Assembly: GCA_014360655.1 (NCBI GenBank)
Contig: JACIXC010000010.1
Coordinates: 56,169 to 120,168 of the forward strand
DNA length: 64,000 nucleotides
From: Actinomycetota bacterium
Lineage (GTDB): Bacteria; Actinomycetota; Geothermincolia; Geothermincolales; RBG-13-55-18
Direction of reading: 5' to 3'
A model generated the notes under the pieces. The model was given only the letters and a program-made list of their open reading frames with translations. It was not told the DNA's origin and made no database searches. Position numbers and translations under genes: made by a program. Shown here piece by piece: positions 34,479-42,819 of the stretch; the first letter of the stretch is position 1, and each line of letters begins with the position of its first letter.

Positions 34479-34643
34479 CCCGTTTTTACCTGCCCGCTCT
34501 TTCCTTCTCGCCGCCTCCCGGCGCCCGCGCCGTTGCGTGGCGGCGGCGTTACCACGCACGACCATACGATCATTGTAACCGACGGGCATTCCGGGGGCGC
34601 CGCGGGAAGACGTCCTCGGCAGGCCCGCGTCCAGTGCGGCGTC

Positions 34644-35396
34644 TCAGTGCCGTGGCCCGGCGGCGGCCGCTTCCCTGCAGAAGGCGAGGCTGCGCCTCAG
34701 GTTGCGCACGATGCGCTCCTCTCCCAGGCGCGCCTCCAGCGGACCGGGGCCGAGCTCGAGTGCCACCTTACCGGCGAAGCCATCGCGGGAGAGGAGGGAG
34801 ATGAAGCGGGCGAGCGGCAGGCGCCCCTCGAAGGGAAGGGCGTGATCGTCGAAACCCTTCAGGTAATTATTGGAAAGGTGTACGTGGCGCACGCGGGACC
34901 GCAGTTCGTTCCAGGCATGGAAGATGTCCACCCCAGCCACCGCGAAGTGGCTGGTGTCGAATGCCAGGTTCTGGAAACGCCCCAGGTCGTGCAGGGAGTT
35001 GAAGAGGCTCAGGTTCCAGGTCCGGCGCAGCTTCAGGAGCATGGCGTTCTCCACCGCGAGCATCACGCCGTTCCTTTCGCCGCAGCGCGTTAGGTGGCGG
35101 AGCGCCCAGCGTGCGTAGTCCCACTGCCAGAAGTAGGGAAGGTGAACCACCACCACCCCGGCCCCCAGTCGCTCCGCCATCTCCACCGAGCGTTCTATCT
35201 TTCCCAGGTAGCCACCCCAGACCCTTTTCGCAGCCATGAGGAAGGGGGCGTGTATGCTGTCCACCTTGAGGCCGTAACGTTCGCACAGGACCCGGACCCG
35301 CTCCGCGGACTGGGTTTCCTCCCGCTTGGTCACCATGAGCTCTATGGCCTGGAAGCCGGCGTCCCGCGCCATGCGCATGACGTCGTCGAGTTCCAT
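34644..35396 (-). CDS. Xylose-isomerase-like TIM-barrel protein (sugar phosphate isomerase/epimerase)
   Basis: The protein has the AP-endonuclease-2-like barrel seen in sugar isomerases: AIELMVTKREE, VDSIHAPF, GAGVVVVHLPY, LAVENAML, LAFDTSHFAVAG, VRHVHLSNN and VALELGPG. The substrate is unknown. The annotated ATG at 35396 is 15 codons inside the natural start of the family; in-frame codons upstream read GKIDFIFSTASLFN, which looks like the true first strand. A GAGGAGGT site lies before an ATC codon at 35432 (see findings). The gene shares its frame with, and begins 3 codons after, the stop of the upstream membrane protein. Confidence 0.75.
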   Translation of the reverse strand: MELDDVMRMARDAGFQAIELMVTKREETQSAERVRVLCERYGLKVDSIHAPFLMAAKRVWGGYLGKIERSVEMAERLGAGVVVVHLPYFWQWDYARWALRHLTRCGERNGVMLAVENAMLLKLRRTWNLSLFNSLHDLGRFQNLAFDTSHFAVAGVDIFHAWNELRSRVRHVHLSNNYLKGFDDHALPFEGRLPLARFISLLSRDGFAGKVALELGPGPLEARLGEERIVRNLRRSLAFCREAAAAGPRH

Positions 35397-35444
35397 GTTG
35401 AAGAGGGACGCGGTGGAGAATATGAAGTCGATCTTGCCACCTCC

Positions 35445-35831
35445 TCAGCCGTCTCTCCCGCCCGGGAGGCGGCGGAGCACCCCCCGCAACAGGAAGCTGG
35501 TGGTGGCGAAAGCCGCCAGCGTGCCTCCCAGGCGTGCCCAGGGAGAACGCAGTGCCTTCTCGACGGCGCGCAGGCCTTCCTCGGCGGACCGCAGCATTTC
35601 CTCCACCTCGCCGGTCATGCGTACCACGTCGTCCAACTCGTGGTTGGCCTCATCCAGGGCGTGGTTGAGGTTGGCGAGAAAGACGAGCAGCTGCGGGCGC
35701 GCGTCATCCAGGGTGCGGTTGAGGTGATCCAGGGCCCTGCCCGCCTTGAGAGCAAGGCGGACGAGTTGAAAGGTCAGGACGGGAAAGAGGACGATGGCGA
35801 GAAGAGCCAGTATCACCTTCAAGACCTGCAT
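35445..35831 (-). CDS. Membrane-anchored coiled-coil protein (DUF948-like)
   Basis: The protein has an N-terminal transmembrane segment (LKVILALLAIVLFPVL, residues 4-19), then a helical region of about 80 residues with heptad pattern (LDHLNRTLDDARPQL, ALDEANHELDDVV, SAEEGLRAVEKAL), and a C-terminal weakly hydrophobic stretch. This is the shape of DUF948-type proteins. No function is known. The ATG at 35831 has GGGAGGG upstream; a longer frame to 35909 has none. It sits between spoVS and the TIM-barrel gene, in one direction. Confidence 0.75.
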   Translation of the reverse strand: MQVLKVILALLAIVLFPVLTFQLVRLALKAGRALDHLNRTLDDARPQLLVFLANLNHALDEANHELDDVVRMTGEVEEMLRSAEEGLRAVEKALRSPWARLGGTLAAFATTSFLLRGVLRRLPGGRDG

Positions 35832-36004
35832 GGTCCCTCCCTTTCCGGCGGGCCAGCCTAACTGGCACCGGCATGCCGTAATGAGATCCCGTCCCCATTT
35901 TATATGCATGCCTCCGCGGGGTAAAACGCGCTCGCCTCATCACCGCTTCCGGATGACGGGAGCAGGTATGGCATGCTTTCTCCGCTGCCGCGCTGATGCG
36001 GGGT

Positions 36005-36265
36005 TCAGCGTGATTCCACGGAAAGCCGTATGGCTGTCCGCTCCTCGCCGTCGATGATGATGTCCGTGAATGCGGGTATGCAGACGAGGTCTATGCCGCT
36101 GGGGGCCACGAATCCCCTGGCGATGGCGATGGCCTTGATGGCCTGGTTGAGGGCACCCGCCCCTATCACCTGGATCTCAGCGCTCCCTGATTCGCGTAGC
36201 ACTCCCGCCAATGCCCCTGCCACGGAGTTGGGATTTGATTTCGAGGAAACCTTAAGCACTTCCAT
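36005..36265 (-). CDS. spoVS: Stage V sporulation protein S (SpoVS/Alba-like)
   Basis: The 86-residue protein is a nearly textbook SpoVS: EVLKVSSKSNPNSVAGALAG, then VIGAGALNQAIKAIAIARG and IPAFTDIIIDGEERTAI. The family has an Alba-like fold and binds nucleic acid. It is best known in endospore formers but also occurs in non-sporulating phyla. The order rny ... spoVS ... miaB is as in Bacillus, with different genes between. Confidence 0.96.
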   Translation of the reverse strand: MEVLKVSSKSNPNSVAGALAGVLRESGSAEIQVIGAGALNQAIKAIAIARGFVAPSGIDLVCIPAFTDIIIDGEERTAIRLSVESR

Positions 36266-36736
36266 TTCTTTACTCCTCCCCTTGCTTCCTCTCTGCGGCG
36301 AAACCGATCCCCAAGGTATCCGGCCCTCAACGGGCCTGTATCCATATACGATTTTAAAATGCTTTGCCTTCTCGATAAATATGGCCGCGCCGCGAAACCC
36401 CCCGCGAACATCGCCGCTTTCCGGGCAGTTCCGAATACAATAATGCCCGGTTAGTGAAAAAAAATATCACCCGGCGCAGGGAAAGGCAACCCTCGTGTCC
36501 CCACGCCCTTTTCAATCCGGAAAGCGCCTGTTGAGACGATACAGCTTCGCCCACACGTGCCCCCGCTTGGTCTCATGCCCGCCCGGCATCCCTTTCTCCC
36601 GTGCTTTCTCACGTGTCCGCCCTCGCGCGGCGACCGGCCAGTTCCTTCGGCATAAGGCGCGCCTGACCGTCGTTTTCATGCGTGGAAAGATCGCGAAGCC
36701 CGCGGTTTCCGAAACTGCCGCCGCGTCGCCGCCATG
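36266..36736. other. Gene-free interval upstream of spoVS
   Basis: No gene is supported in these 471 bases. The AT-rich stretch 36340-36380 (GATTTTAAAATGC) is a likely promoter region for spoVS. An inverted repeat CCGGGCA (36421-36427)/TGCCCGG (36444-36450) and an A8 tract (36457-36464) lie beyond it, and the third dispersed 37-mer is at 36509-36545. Confidence 0.5.
36509..36545. repeat. Dispersed 37-bp CRISPR-repeat-like element, copy C
   Basis: This copy is the most CRISPR-like: on the minus strand it reads from GCTGTATCGTCTC to a CGGATTGAAAA end. It matches copies A and B at 29 of 37 positions each. It is solitary, 240 bases from spoVS. Confidence 0.6.
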
Positions 36737-37846
36737 TCATTCCTCCTCTTTCTCGTGCAGCTTGAGGGTTATGACGAGACGGTCCTTACGCCTCCGTATG
36801 ACCGGGTCCTCCGCCGTCAGCCAGCTGCGCTCACCGATGGCGGCGAAAGCATCTCGCAGCCTGTCGGCGAAAAAGCTGATGTCCTGGGGTGAAAGGCGCC
36901 GTGCGAGATGATCCCCCCACGAGGGCTTCGGCTTGCGTTGCAGGTCCGCGCGGCGCACGCACCTCTCTCCCCTGCTGCCTCCGAGCAGCTCGTTCACGCT
37001 CATGAGGGGCGGGATCTCGTATTCCAGCACGCGGAACGCGTTGCGTTCCGATACCGCCAGCGCCAGGTTCTGCGTGGCGAAGCGGTGGAGGCTCTTCCCG
37101 TCCTTGATGCCGCCGAGCTCGAACCAGAGGGGGCGATCTGTTCCCTCCACGCCCATGGCCCAGTGCTTGCGCATCTCCGTGGAATGGTGGTAGAGGGTGG
37201 AGAGGATCTCGGAGTTGGAGCCGAAATATATCTCCGTGCCGCCCGCGTCCAGGGCGAACTCGGCGAGGATGCGCGGCACGTTGCGGGGTCCTCCGGCGAC
37301 CGCGAGCCTGCCGTCCTCGTCGGTCTCAAGGCGCGGGAAGGTAGACTGATCCTTTTTCTCTGGTACGCGGTGCGTGTCTATGCGCGCGTGTATTATGGTC
37401 CCCCTGCCCAACGCGGAGTCCACGAGGCGGATCTCCTCCACCACCTGCCTGATGGAAAAAAGCGCCATCCCCCTGCCGTGCACCCCGAAATGGTCCTCCA
37501 CCACGTCTGCGACCTTGGAGGTCACGCGGGCCTCGAAGATCTTGCGGTGCAGCTCGGGGGGTATTCCCTTCCCGTTGTCCAGCACGTGCAGGTGACGCCA
37601 GCGCCCCTTTTCCTTCTGGAAGGAAACGTAGATGCGATCGGCGCCGGCGTCCCTCGCGTTGCGCACCAGCTCCTTGACCACGTCCTCCACGCAACGGATG
37701 TCCTGCAGGGCCTGGCGCCTCTCCGCCTCCGTGACCCGCAACCTTACGTAGCCGTGACCGAGATCCTCCTCGACGGAGACGGTTTCCGCGTTCGCGATCT
37801 CCTTCACGAACGCCAGCAGGTCTTCGCTGTTTTCCTTCGCGGCCAT
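36737..37846 (-). CDS. GHKL ATPase of unknown function (MutL/Hsp90-like ATP-binding fold)
   Basis: The 369-residue protein has a complete Bergerat ATP-binding fold: N-box DVVKELVRNARDAGADRI, G1 box VLDNGKGIP, a lid with TSKVADVVEDHFGVHGRGM, and GRGTIIHARI. The spacing resembles MutL and other GHKL ATPases rather than a histidine kinase, since no phosphorylatable His domain is present. The C-terminal 200 or so residues have no match I recognise. The start at 37846 (MAAKENSEDLLAFVKE) is preferred over a frame open to 38128. It lies between rny and spoVS, where Bacillus has ymdB. Confidence 0.7.
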   Translation of the reverse strand: MAAKENSEDLLAFVKEIANAETVSVEEDLGHGYVRLRVTEAERRQALQDIRCVEDVVKELVRNARDAGADRIYVSFQKEKGRWRHLHVLDNGKGIPPELHRKIFEARVTSKVADVVEDHFGVHGRGMALFSIRQVVEEIRLVDSALGRGTIIHARIDTHRVPEKKDQSTFPRLETDEDGRLAVAGGPRNVPRILAEFALDAGGTEIYFGSNSEILSTLYHHSTEMRKHWAMGVEGTDRPLWFELGGIKDGKSLHRFATQNLALAVSERNAFRVLEYEIPPLMSVNELLGGSRGERCVRRADLQRKPKPSWGDHLARRLSPQDISFFADRLRDAFAAIGERSWLTAEDPVIRRRKDRLVITLKLHEKEEE

Positions 37847-38183
37847 ACGCTCTCGTCCTTCCACGAGGAGACCGGCGCACGTCCTAATCTTCATCTCGGC
37901 ACGCCGGGGACGCACCTGAACCCGGAAGTAAGTCACGGCGCCTTTCGCGAGCCCTTTTGCCCCCTCTTCCCCGACAAGTATAAGACCCGCCGCGGCAGAT
38001 TTCACGTGCAGGCGTGTTCGCATGATAACGGGGGGCCGCCCCGGGGCGGCACGTGTCCATGACGACGGAGCTCCGGCGGGCGTCGTTTCTCCTGTCGCGC
38101 GGCGCCTGTGGAGCGCTGCCGCGATCACGAGACGGCGTGTCGCCCCGTCGGGCGGCGATGGCAGCGGCGGTGAGGGTGGGTCC
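37847..38183. other. Gene-free interval between rny and the GHKL ATPase gene
   Basis: These 337 bases hold no gene that I can support. A perfect 16-bp palindrome, GCCGCCCCGGGGCGGC (38035-38050), could be a terminator or a binding site downstream of rny. Nothing else stands out. Confidence 0.5.
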
Positions 38184-39719
38184 TCACTTGGCGTAATCGA
38201 CCACGCGCTTTTCCCTCACCACCGTGATCTTGATCTGGCCCGGGTATTCGAGTTCGTCCTCGATCTGCTTTGCGATCTCGCGGGACAGCGTCACGCACCC
38301 GAGATCGTCGATGACGTCGGATTTCACCATGACCCTTATCTCGCGGCCGGCCTGCAGCGCGTAGGAGCTCTCGACGCCATCGAAGGAGTCCGCGATGGTC
38401 TCCAGCTTTTCCAGGCGCTTGATGTAGCTCTCCAGCGTCTCCCTCCGCGCGCCGGGACGCGCGGCGCTGATGGCGTCCGCGGCCTGGACCAGCACCGCCT
38501 CGATGGTCTGCGCCTCCACCTCGCCATGGTGCGCCTCTATGGCGTGGACCACCGCGTCGCTCTCCTTCAGTCGTTTGGCCAGCTCGGCGCCGATGATGGC
38601 GTGCGAGCCCTCGACCTCGTGGTCGATGGCCTTGCCGATGTCATGGAGCAGCCCCGCCCTCTTGGCTAGCTTGATGTCGGTCCCCAGCTCCGCCGCCATG
38701 AGGCCGGCCAGGTGCGCCACCTCCAGGGAGTGCTTGAGTACGTTCTGGCCGTAGCTGGTGCGGTATTTCAGGCGCCCGAGGACCTTCATCAACTCCTGGT
38801 TGACCCCGTGCAGTCCCACCTCGAAGACGGCCTGCTCCCCGAGCTCCTTGATCTCGGCCTCAACCTCCGCCTTGGCCTTCTCGTACATCTCCTCGATGCG
38901 CGCGGGCTGGATGCGCCCGTCCGCGATCAACCTCTCGAGGGTGAGGCGGGCTATCTCCCTCCTCACGGGGTCAAAGCTGGAGAGGATGACCGCCTCCGGC
39001 GTGTCGTCGATGATGAGGTTTATGCCCGTGAGGGTTTCGAAGGTGCGGATGTTCCTCCCCTCGCGCCCTATGATCCTGCCCTTCATCTCGTCATTGGGCA
39101 GGGGGACCACCGATACGGTGGTCTCCGCGACGTGGTCGGAGGCGCACCTCTGGATGGCGTTAGCGATGATGTGCTTCGCCTTCCGTTCCGCTTCCTCCCT
39201 CACGCGCGACTCGATCTTCTTGATTATCTGGGCCGCCTCCCGCTTCGTCTCCTCTTCCACCTGGGAAAGAAGGAGTTGCTTGGCGTCCTCCTTTGACAGC
39301 CCCGCGATGCTCGCCAGCCTCTCCTCCTGTTCCGCCTGCAGTCTCTCGACGTTCTTGCGCATGTCTTCCAGCTCGCGTTCCTTCGAGGAGAGGGCCTTCT
39401 CGCGTTTTTCGAGGTTCTCCACGCGGTTGTCCAACTGCTCCTCCCTCTGCAGCAGCCTGCGCTCGAACCTCTGCAGTTCGTTACGGCGGTTCTTTATCTC
39501 TCTCTCCGCTTCGTTGCGCATGGCGAAGATCTCATCCTTAGCCTCCACCATAGCTTCACGCTTCTTCGTTTCCGAGACCTTTTCCGCCTCTTGTACGATC
39601 CTCCTCGCCTCCTCTTCGGCGGAAGATATCTTGGCCTCGGCCATGAACTTCCTTGATAGGTAGCCTACTATGACTCCAACGAGCAGAGCCGCAACTCCTA
39701 TCACTATCGCTATCACCAT
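38184..39719 (-). CDS. rny: Ribonuclease Y
   Basis: RNase Y is a membrane-anchored endoribonuclease that starts mRNA decay. The 511-residue protein has an N-terminal transmembrane segment ([20 protein letters not shown]), a long coiled coil (about residues 30-180), a KH domain ([17 protein letters not shown]), and an HD domain with HSLEVAHL and LLHDIGKA, and ends in [11 protein letters not shown]. All family parts are present. SD GGGAGG lies 8 bases before the ATG. The gene has its own promoter and an unusual leader with an intrinsic terminator. Confidence 0.97.
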   Translation of the reverse strand: MVIAIVIGVAALLVGVIVGYLSRKFMAEAKISSAEEEARRIVQEAEKVSETKKREAMVEAKDEIFAMRNEAEREIKNRRNELQRFERRLLQREEQLDNRVENLEKREKALSSKERELEDMRKNVERLQAEQEERLASIAGLSKEDAKQLLLSQVEEETKREAAQIIKKIESRVREEAERKAKHIIANAIQRCASDHVAETTVSVVPLPNDEMKGRIIGREGRNIRTFETLTGINLIIDDTPEAVILSSFDPVRREIARLTLERLIADGRIQPARIEEMYEKAKAEVEAEIKELGEQAVFEVGLHGVNQELMKVLGRLKYRTSYGQNVLKHSLEVAHLAGLMAAELGTDIKLAKRAGLLHDIGKAIDHEVEGSHAIIGAELAKRLKESDAVVHAIEAHHGEVEAQTIEAVLVQAADAISAARPGARRETLESYIKRLEKLETIADSFDGVESSYALQAGREIRVMVKSDVIDDLGCVTLSREIAKQIEDELEYPGQIKITVVREKRVVDYAK

Positions 39720-39936
39720 TTCCGTTCCTCCCTTCTATGTCAACCCGGTACGCAGGCCCGGATACGTAACGAAAAATGCCGAGCGGATTTCTCGGCATAA
39801 GGTTAAAGCTCTTATTTAAGTTTACCGTAAGTTCAAACCGATTCCATTCTCCTTCACTTACGGTTTATCCTAAAAGCGGGTCACCATGATCCCGCCAGGA
39901 TATCGGCAACTGCATCTATAACCTTAGCCTGATTTC
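39720..39936 (-). promoter_or_regulatory. rny leader with two hairpins, possible attenuator
   Basis: The transcript from the promoter at 39937-39965 would carry about 210 untranslated bases. It contains a long-loop hairpin ACCGTAAG (39824-39831)/CTTACGGT (39857-39864), then a terminator-type hairpin at 39776-39798. Near the 5' end, TAAGGTTA can pair with TAACCTTA just before the terminator stem, which might compete with it. No known riboswitch or T-box core is recognisable. Attenuation is an inference. Confidence 0.5.
39771..39798 (-). terminator. Intrinsic terminator inside the rny leader
   Basis: Minus-strand ATGCCGAG and CTCGGCAT pair over 8 bp with a 7-base loop and are followed by TTTTTCG. 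This is a canonical rho-independent terminator, located 52 bases upstream of the rny start, not at a gene end. Its position makes it an attenuator candidate. Confidence 0.75.
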
Positions 39937-39965
39937 ATTCTATGAAAGCAGGTAAGGGGTGTCAA
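39937..39965 (-). promoter_or_regulatory. Near-consensus sigma-A promoter of rny
   Basis: On the minus strand a perfect TTGACA (39965-39960) is followed after exactly 17 bases by TAGAAT (39942-39937), one mismatch from TATAAT. It overlaps the region just past the recA terminator and points at rny. This is the best promoter in the window. Confidence 0.85.
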
Positions 39966-39974
39966 GAAAGCGAG

Positions 39975-40011
39975 GAAAAAGCGGCGCCGCGCTTGCTCGG
40001 GCGCGACGCCG
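39975..40011 (-). terminator. recA rho-independent terminator
   Basis: Minus-strand CGGCGTCGCGC and GCGCGGCGCCG form an 11-position stem with one mismatch and an 8-base loop, followed by CTTTTTC. It lies 41 bases after the recA stop and directly before the rny promoter. Confidence 0.85.
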
Positions 40012-40052
40012 TGCTGTGCCCATCGCAAGAAACAGCCGCAGGCGTTTCCCGC

Positions 40053-41141
40053 TCAGGCCTCCTTTGCGGTCGCCTTCTCCTCGGCCTTTCCCCCATTGCC
40101 CGGCTTGGGTGCCGCGGCGGCCTCGTGTGGCTGTGGGGCGCCCTGGTCGGGTGGGAGGTTAAGCCTTGCCCTCAATTCGCGATCGAGTTTCTGCAGGACC
40201 TCCGGGTGATCGACGAGGTACTGCTTGGCGTTTTCCCTGCCCTGTCCCAGTTGCTCCTCACCGTACGTGTACCAGGAACCGCTCTTTTTCACCAGGCCGT
40301 GTTCCACCGCCAGGTCCAGGATGTTTCCCTCGCTTGATATTCCACGCCCGTACATGATGTCGAACTCCGCCTTCCTGAAGGGAGGGGCCATCTTGTTCTT
40401 GACCACCTTGACCCTTACCTGGTTCCCGATTATCTCCGCCCCCTGCTTGATGCTGTCCAGCTTGCGGATATCGAGGCGCACGGAGGCGTAGAACTTGAGC
40501 GCCTTGCCGCCGGGGGTCGTTTCCGGGCTGCCGAACATGACGCCTATCTTCTCCCGCAACTGGTTGATGAAGATGGCGGTGGTGTTGGACTTGCTTATGG
40601 TGCCGGCGAGCTTGCGCAGGGCCTGCGACATCAACCTCGCCTGCAGGCCGACGTGTGCGTCTCCCATCTCCCCCTCTATCTCCATGCGGGGGACCAGTGC
40701 GGCCACGGAGTCTATGACCACCACGTCGAGGGCACCGCTCCTCACCAGCATCTCGGCTATCTCGAGGGCCTGCTCTCCCGTATCCGGCTGGGATATGAGC
40801 AACTCGTCCACGTCCACCCCCAACGCCTTGGCGTAGCTGGGGTCCAGGGCGTGCTCGGCGTCTATGAAGGCGGCTATACCTCCCCTCCTCTGCGCCTCCG
40901 CTATGATGTGCAGCGCCACCGTGGTCTTGCCCGAGGATTCGGGGCCGAATATCTCCACGATGCGCCCGCGCGGAACCCCCCCGATACCCAGCGCCAGGTC
41001 GAGGGAGAGAGCCCCTGTGGGTATCACCCCCACCTGGAAACGGTGGTTATCCTGGCCCAGCTTCATGATCGAGCCCTTGCCGAACTGGCGTTCGATCTGC
41101 ATGAGGGCCATCTCCAGCGCCTTGTCCTTTTCCACTTTCAT
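40053..41141 (-). CDS. recA: Recombinase RecA
   Basis: RecA is the strand-exchange protein of homologous recombination and SOS induction. The 362-residue protein has the Walker [32 protein letters not shown], the L1/L2 loop regions and [12 protein letters not shown]. An Ala/Pro/Lys-rich acidic C-terminal tail closes it. The conserved [13 protein letters not shown] start corresponds to ATG 41141; the frame opens at a GTG 33 bases upstream. No recX or LexA gene follows in the window; a strong terminator does. Confidence 0.98.
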   Translation of the reverse strand: MKVEKDKALEMALMQIERQFGKGSIMKLGQDNHRFQVGVIPTGALSLDLALGIGGVPRGRIVEIFGPESSGKTTVALHIIAEAQRRGGIAAFIDAEHALDPSYAKALGVDVDELLISQPDTGEQALEIAEMLVRSGALDVVVIDSVAALVPRMEIEGEMGDAHVGLQARLMSQALRKLAGTISKSNTTAIFINQLREKIGVMFGSPETTPGGKALKFYASVRLDIRKLDSIKQGAEIIGNQVRVKVVKNKMAPPFRKAEFDIMYGRGISSEGNILDLAVEHGLVKKSGSWYTYGEEQLGQGRENAKQYLVDHPEVLQKLDRELRARLNLPPDQGAPQPHEAAAAPKPGNGGKAEEKATAKEA

Positions 41142-41355
41142 CCTCCTGACCTCTCCGTAAACGCGACCTGCCACGGAAACCGCCTCGGCGCGAGAAGCCT
41201 CTCTCGAACCTCCTAGATTATATTTCTGTGCAGTGACAGGATGACCTCCGTGGCGGGAAAGCGGAAAGGAGGGCGTGTTGCCTCCGGCGCCGCACCTCGC
41301 CCCTCACATTCCGGGTTGCGCGGACCTCGCGGCCCGCGGACCCTCTGCGGCGTCC

Positions 41356-42819
41356 TCAGCCGCGCCGTCGCAGGCGGGCGATGAACATGCCCTCCATGTC
41401 GTGGCGGTGCGGCATGAGCTGTATGTACTTCCCCTGCACGACGGCGGAAGCAAGGCTCCGCGGGATGTAGGGAGTGGGATCCTCGCAGGAGAAGTCATCG
41501 CGCTCGTGCAGGAAATCCCCCACAACCCGCACGGTCTCCCCGCGCGTGAAGGTGCAGACGGAATACACCATCACGCCACCGGGCTTGACCGCCTCGGCGC
41601 AGCCGCGCAGAAGCCTGGCCTGCACGGTCGCCAGGTTGGCGATGTCCCCCGGGTACCTTCTCCATTTGAGCTCGGGGTTTCTCTGCAGGGTACCCAGGCC
41701 GCTGCAGGGAGCGTCGAGGAGCACCGCGTCCACCTCCCCCACCAGCTCCCGCAGCCTCGTGGCGTCGCCCTCCACGATCTCCACCCCCTGCAGTCCGAGC
41801 CTTTCCGTTACCTTGCGCAGGGCTTTCAGGCGGCGCCGGTTGCGGTCCACGGCCACCACGCGGCAGGACTCCCCGCCCAGCTGGGCCAGGTGGGTGGTCT
41901 TTCCTCCCGGCGCGGCACAGGCGTCCACCACAGTCTTCCCCTCACCCGGTCGCACCACGTGGCTGACGGCCATGGAGCTCTCGTCCTGGACCACGCAGAG
42001 ACCTTTCTGCAGCCATCTCATGAGGGCGTCGTAGGGCATCCCCACCCCCACCAGCGCCTCGGGAAAATGCCGTGACGCCGTTCCCGCCCAGCCGTGGGAA
42101 GCGATCTCTTCCAGGAGGGCGGAAGGCTCCGTCCTCTCGAGGTTCACGCGAAGCGAGAGCGTGGGGATACGGTTGTCGGCGAGGCACAGGCCCTCCGCGT
42201 CCTCCGCACCGAGGTACTTGATGAGGTATTCAACGAGCCAGCGCGGGTGGGACTGCACGATCTCCAGGTAACCAGCGAGGTCCTCGCGGGTCGGCCACTC
42301 CACCTCGTCCCACGCGACCACAGCCCTGCGCAGCACGGCGTTGACGAAACCCGCTCCCTTTCCCAGGTGCCGCTTGGCCAGCTCGACGGTCTCGTTGACC
42401 GCTGCGTGCGGCGGGGTCCCCATCTCCGAGAGCTGGTAGAAACCGAGGCGGAGGATGTCGAGGACCTCGGGGTCGATATCATCCAGGCTTCGATTTGAGA
42501 AGTACGCGATGAGGTGATCGATCTTGTTGCGATGTCTCTGTAACCCGTAACACAGCTCGGCGACCAGCGAGCGGTCACGCGCCGAAAGGCCGCTCTTTCC
42601 GGCGTTGTAGCGGATCAAGAGCCCCAGGTAGCCGCCCTTGCTGTGCACCCTGCGCGTGATCTGGTAAGCGGTCTCCCTCGCGTCCGGCACGTCGCCGCCT
42701 TTCTTCTTCCCTCCCCGCTCGTCGTGGCGCCCGCCGTTACGGCGATGACGGCCCGCGTCCGGCACGTCGCCGCCCTTTTTCTTTCCCCGGTTCCTGTTGT
42801 CCTTACCCAAGTCCATCAT
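41356..42819 (-). CDS. rsmB: 16S rRNA (cytosine-C5)-methyltransferase RsmB
   Basis: The 487-residue protein has an N-terminal NusB-like domain (ETAYQITRRVHS...LVAELCYGLQRHRNKIDHL) and a C-terminal SAM-dependent m5C methyltransferase with DACAAPGGKTTHL, LLDAPCSGLG and YSVCTF holding the two catalytic cysteines. It methylates C967 of 16S rRNA in E. coli. The first 45 residues are a charged, repetitive lead-in in which GKKKGGDVPDA occurs twice. Its start overlaps the fmt 3' end by 17 bases, so fmt and rsmB are coupled. Confidence 0.95.
   Translation of the reverse strand: MMDLGKDNRNRGKKKGGDVPDAGRHRRNGGRHDERGGKKKGGDVPDARETAYQITRRVHSKGGYLGLLIRYNAGKSGLSARDRSLVAELCYGLQRHRNKIDHLIAYFSNRSLDDIDPEVLDILRLGFYQLSEMGTPPHAAVNETVELAKRHLGKGAGFVNAVLRRAVVAWDEVEWPTREDLAGYLEIVQSHPRWLVEYLIKYLGAEDAEGLCLADNRIPTLSLRVNLERTEPSALLEEIASHGWAGTASRHFPEALVGVGMPYDALMRWLQKGLCVVQDESSMAVSHVVRPGEGKTVVDACAAPGGKTTHLAQLGGESCRVVAVDRNRRRLKALRKVTERLGLQGVEIVEGDATRLRELVGEVDAVLLDAPCSGLGTLQRNPELKWRRYPGDIANLATVQARLLRGCAEAVKPGGVMVYSVCTFTRGETVRVVGDFLHERDDFSCEDPTPYIPRSLASAVVQGKYIQLMPHRHDMEGMFIARLRRRG
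42679..42774. repeat. rsmB: In-frame direct repeat in the rsmB 5' end
   Basis: The 21-mer CGCGTCCGGCACGTCGCCGCC occurs at 42679-42699 and 42754-42774, 75 bp (25 codons) apart. It encodes the repeated GGDVPDAR part of the N-terminal lead-in. The flanks are similar but not identical. Confidence 0.8.

Noticed and set aside
39841..39862. Short leader peptide (MESV) in the rny leader
   Set aside because: The AAGGAG site is only one base from the ATG, too close for normal initiation, and a four-codon frame is expected by chance.
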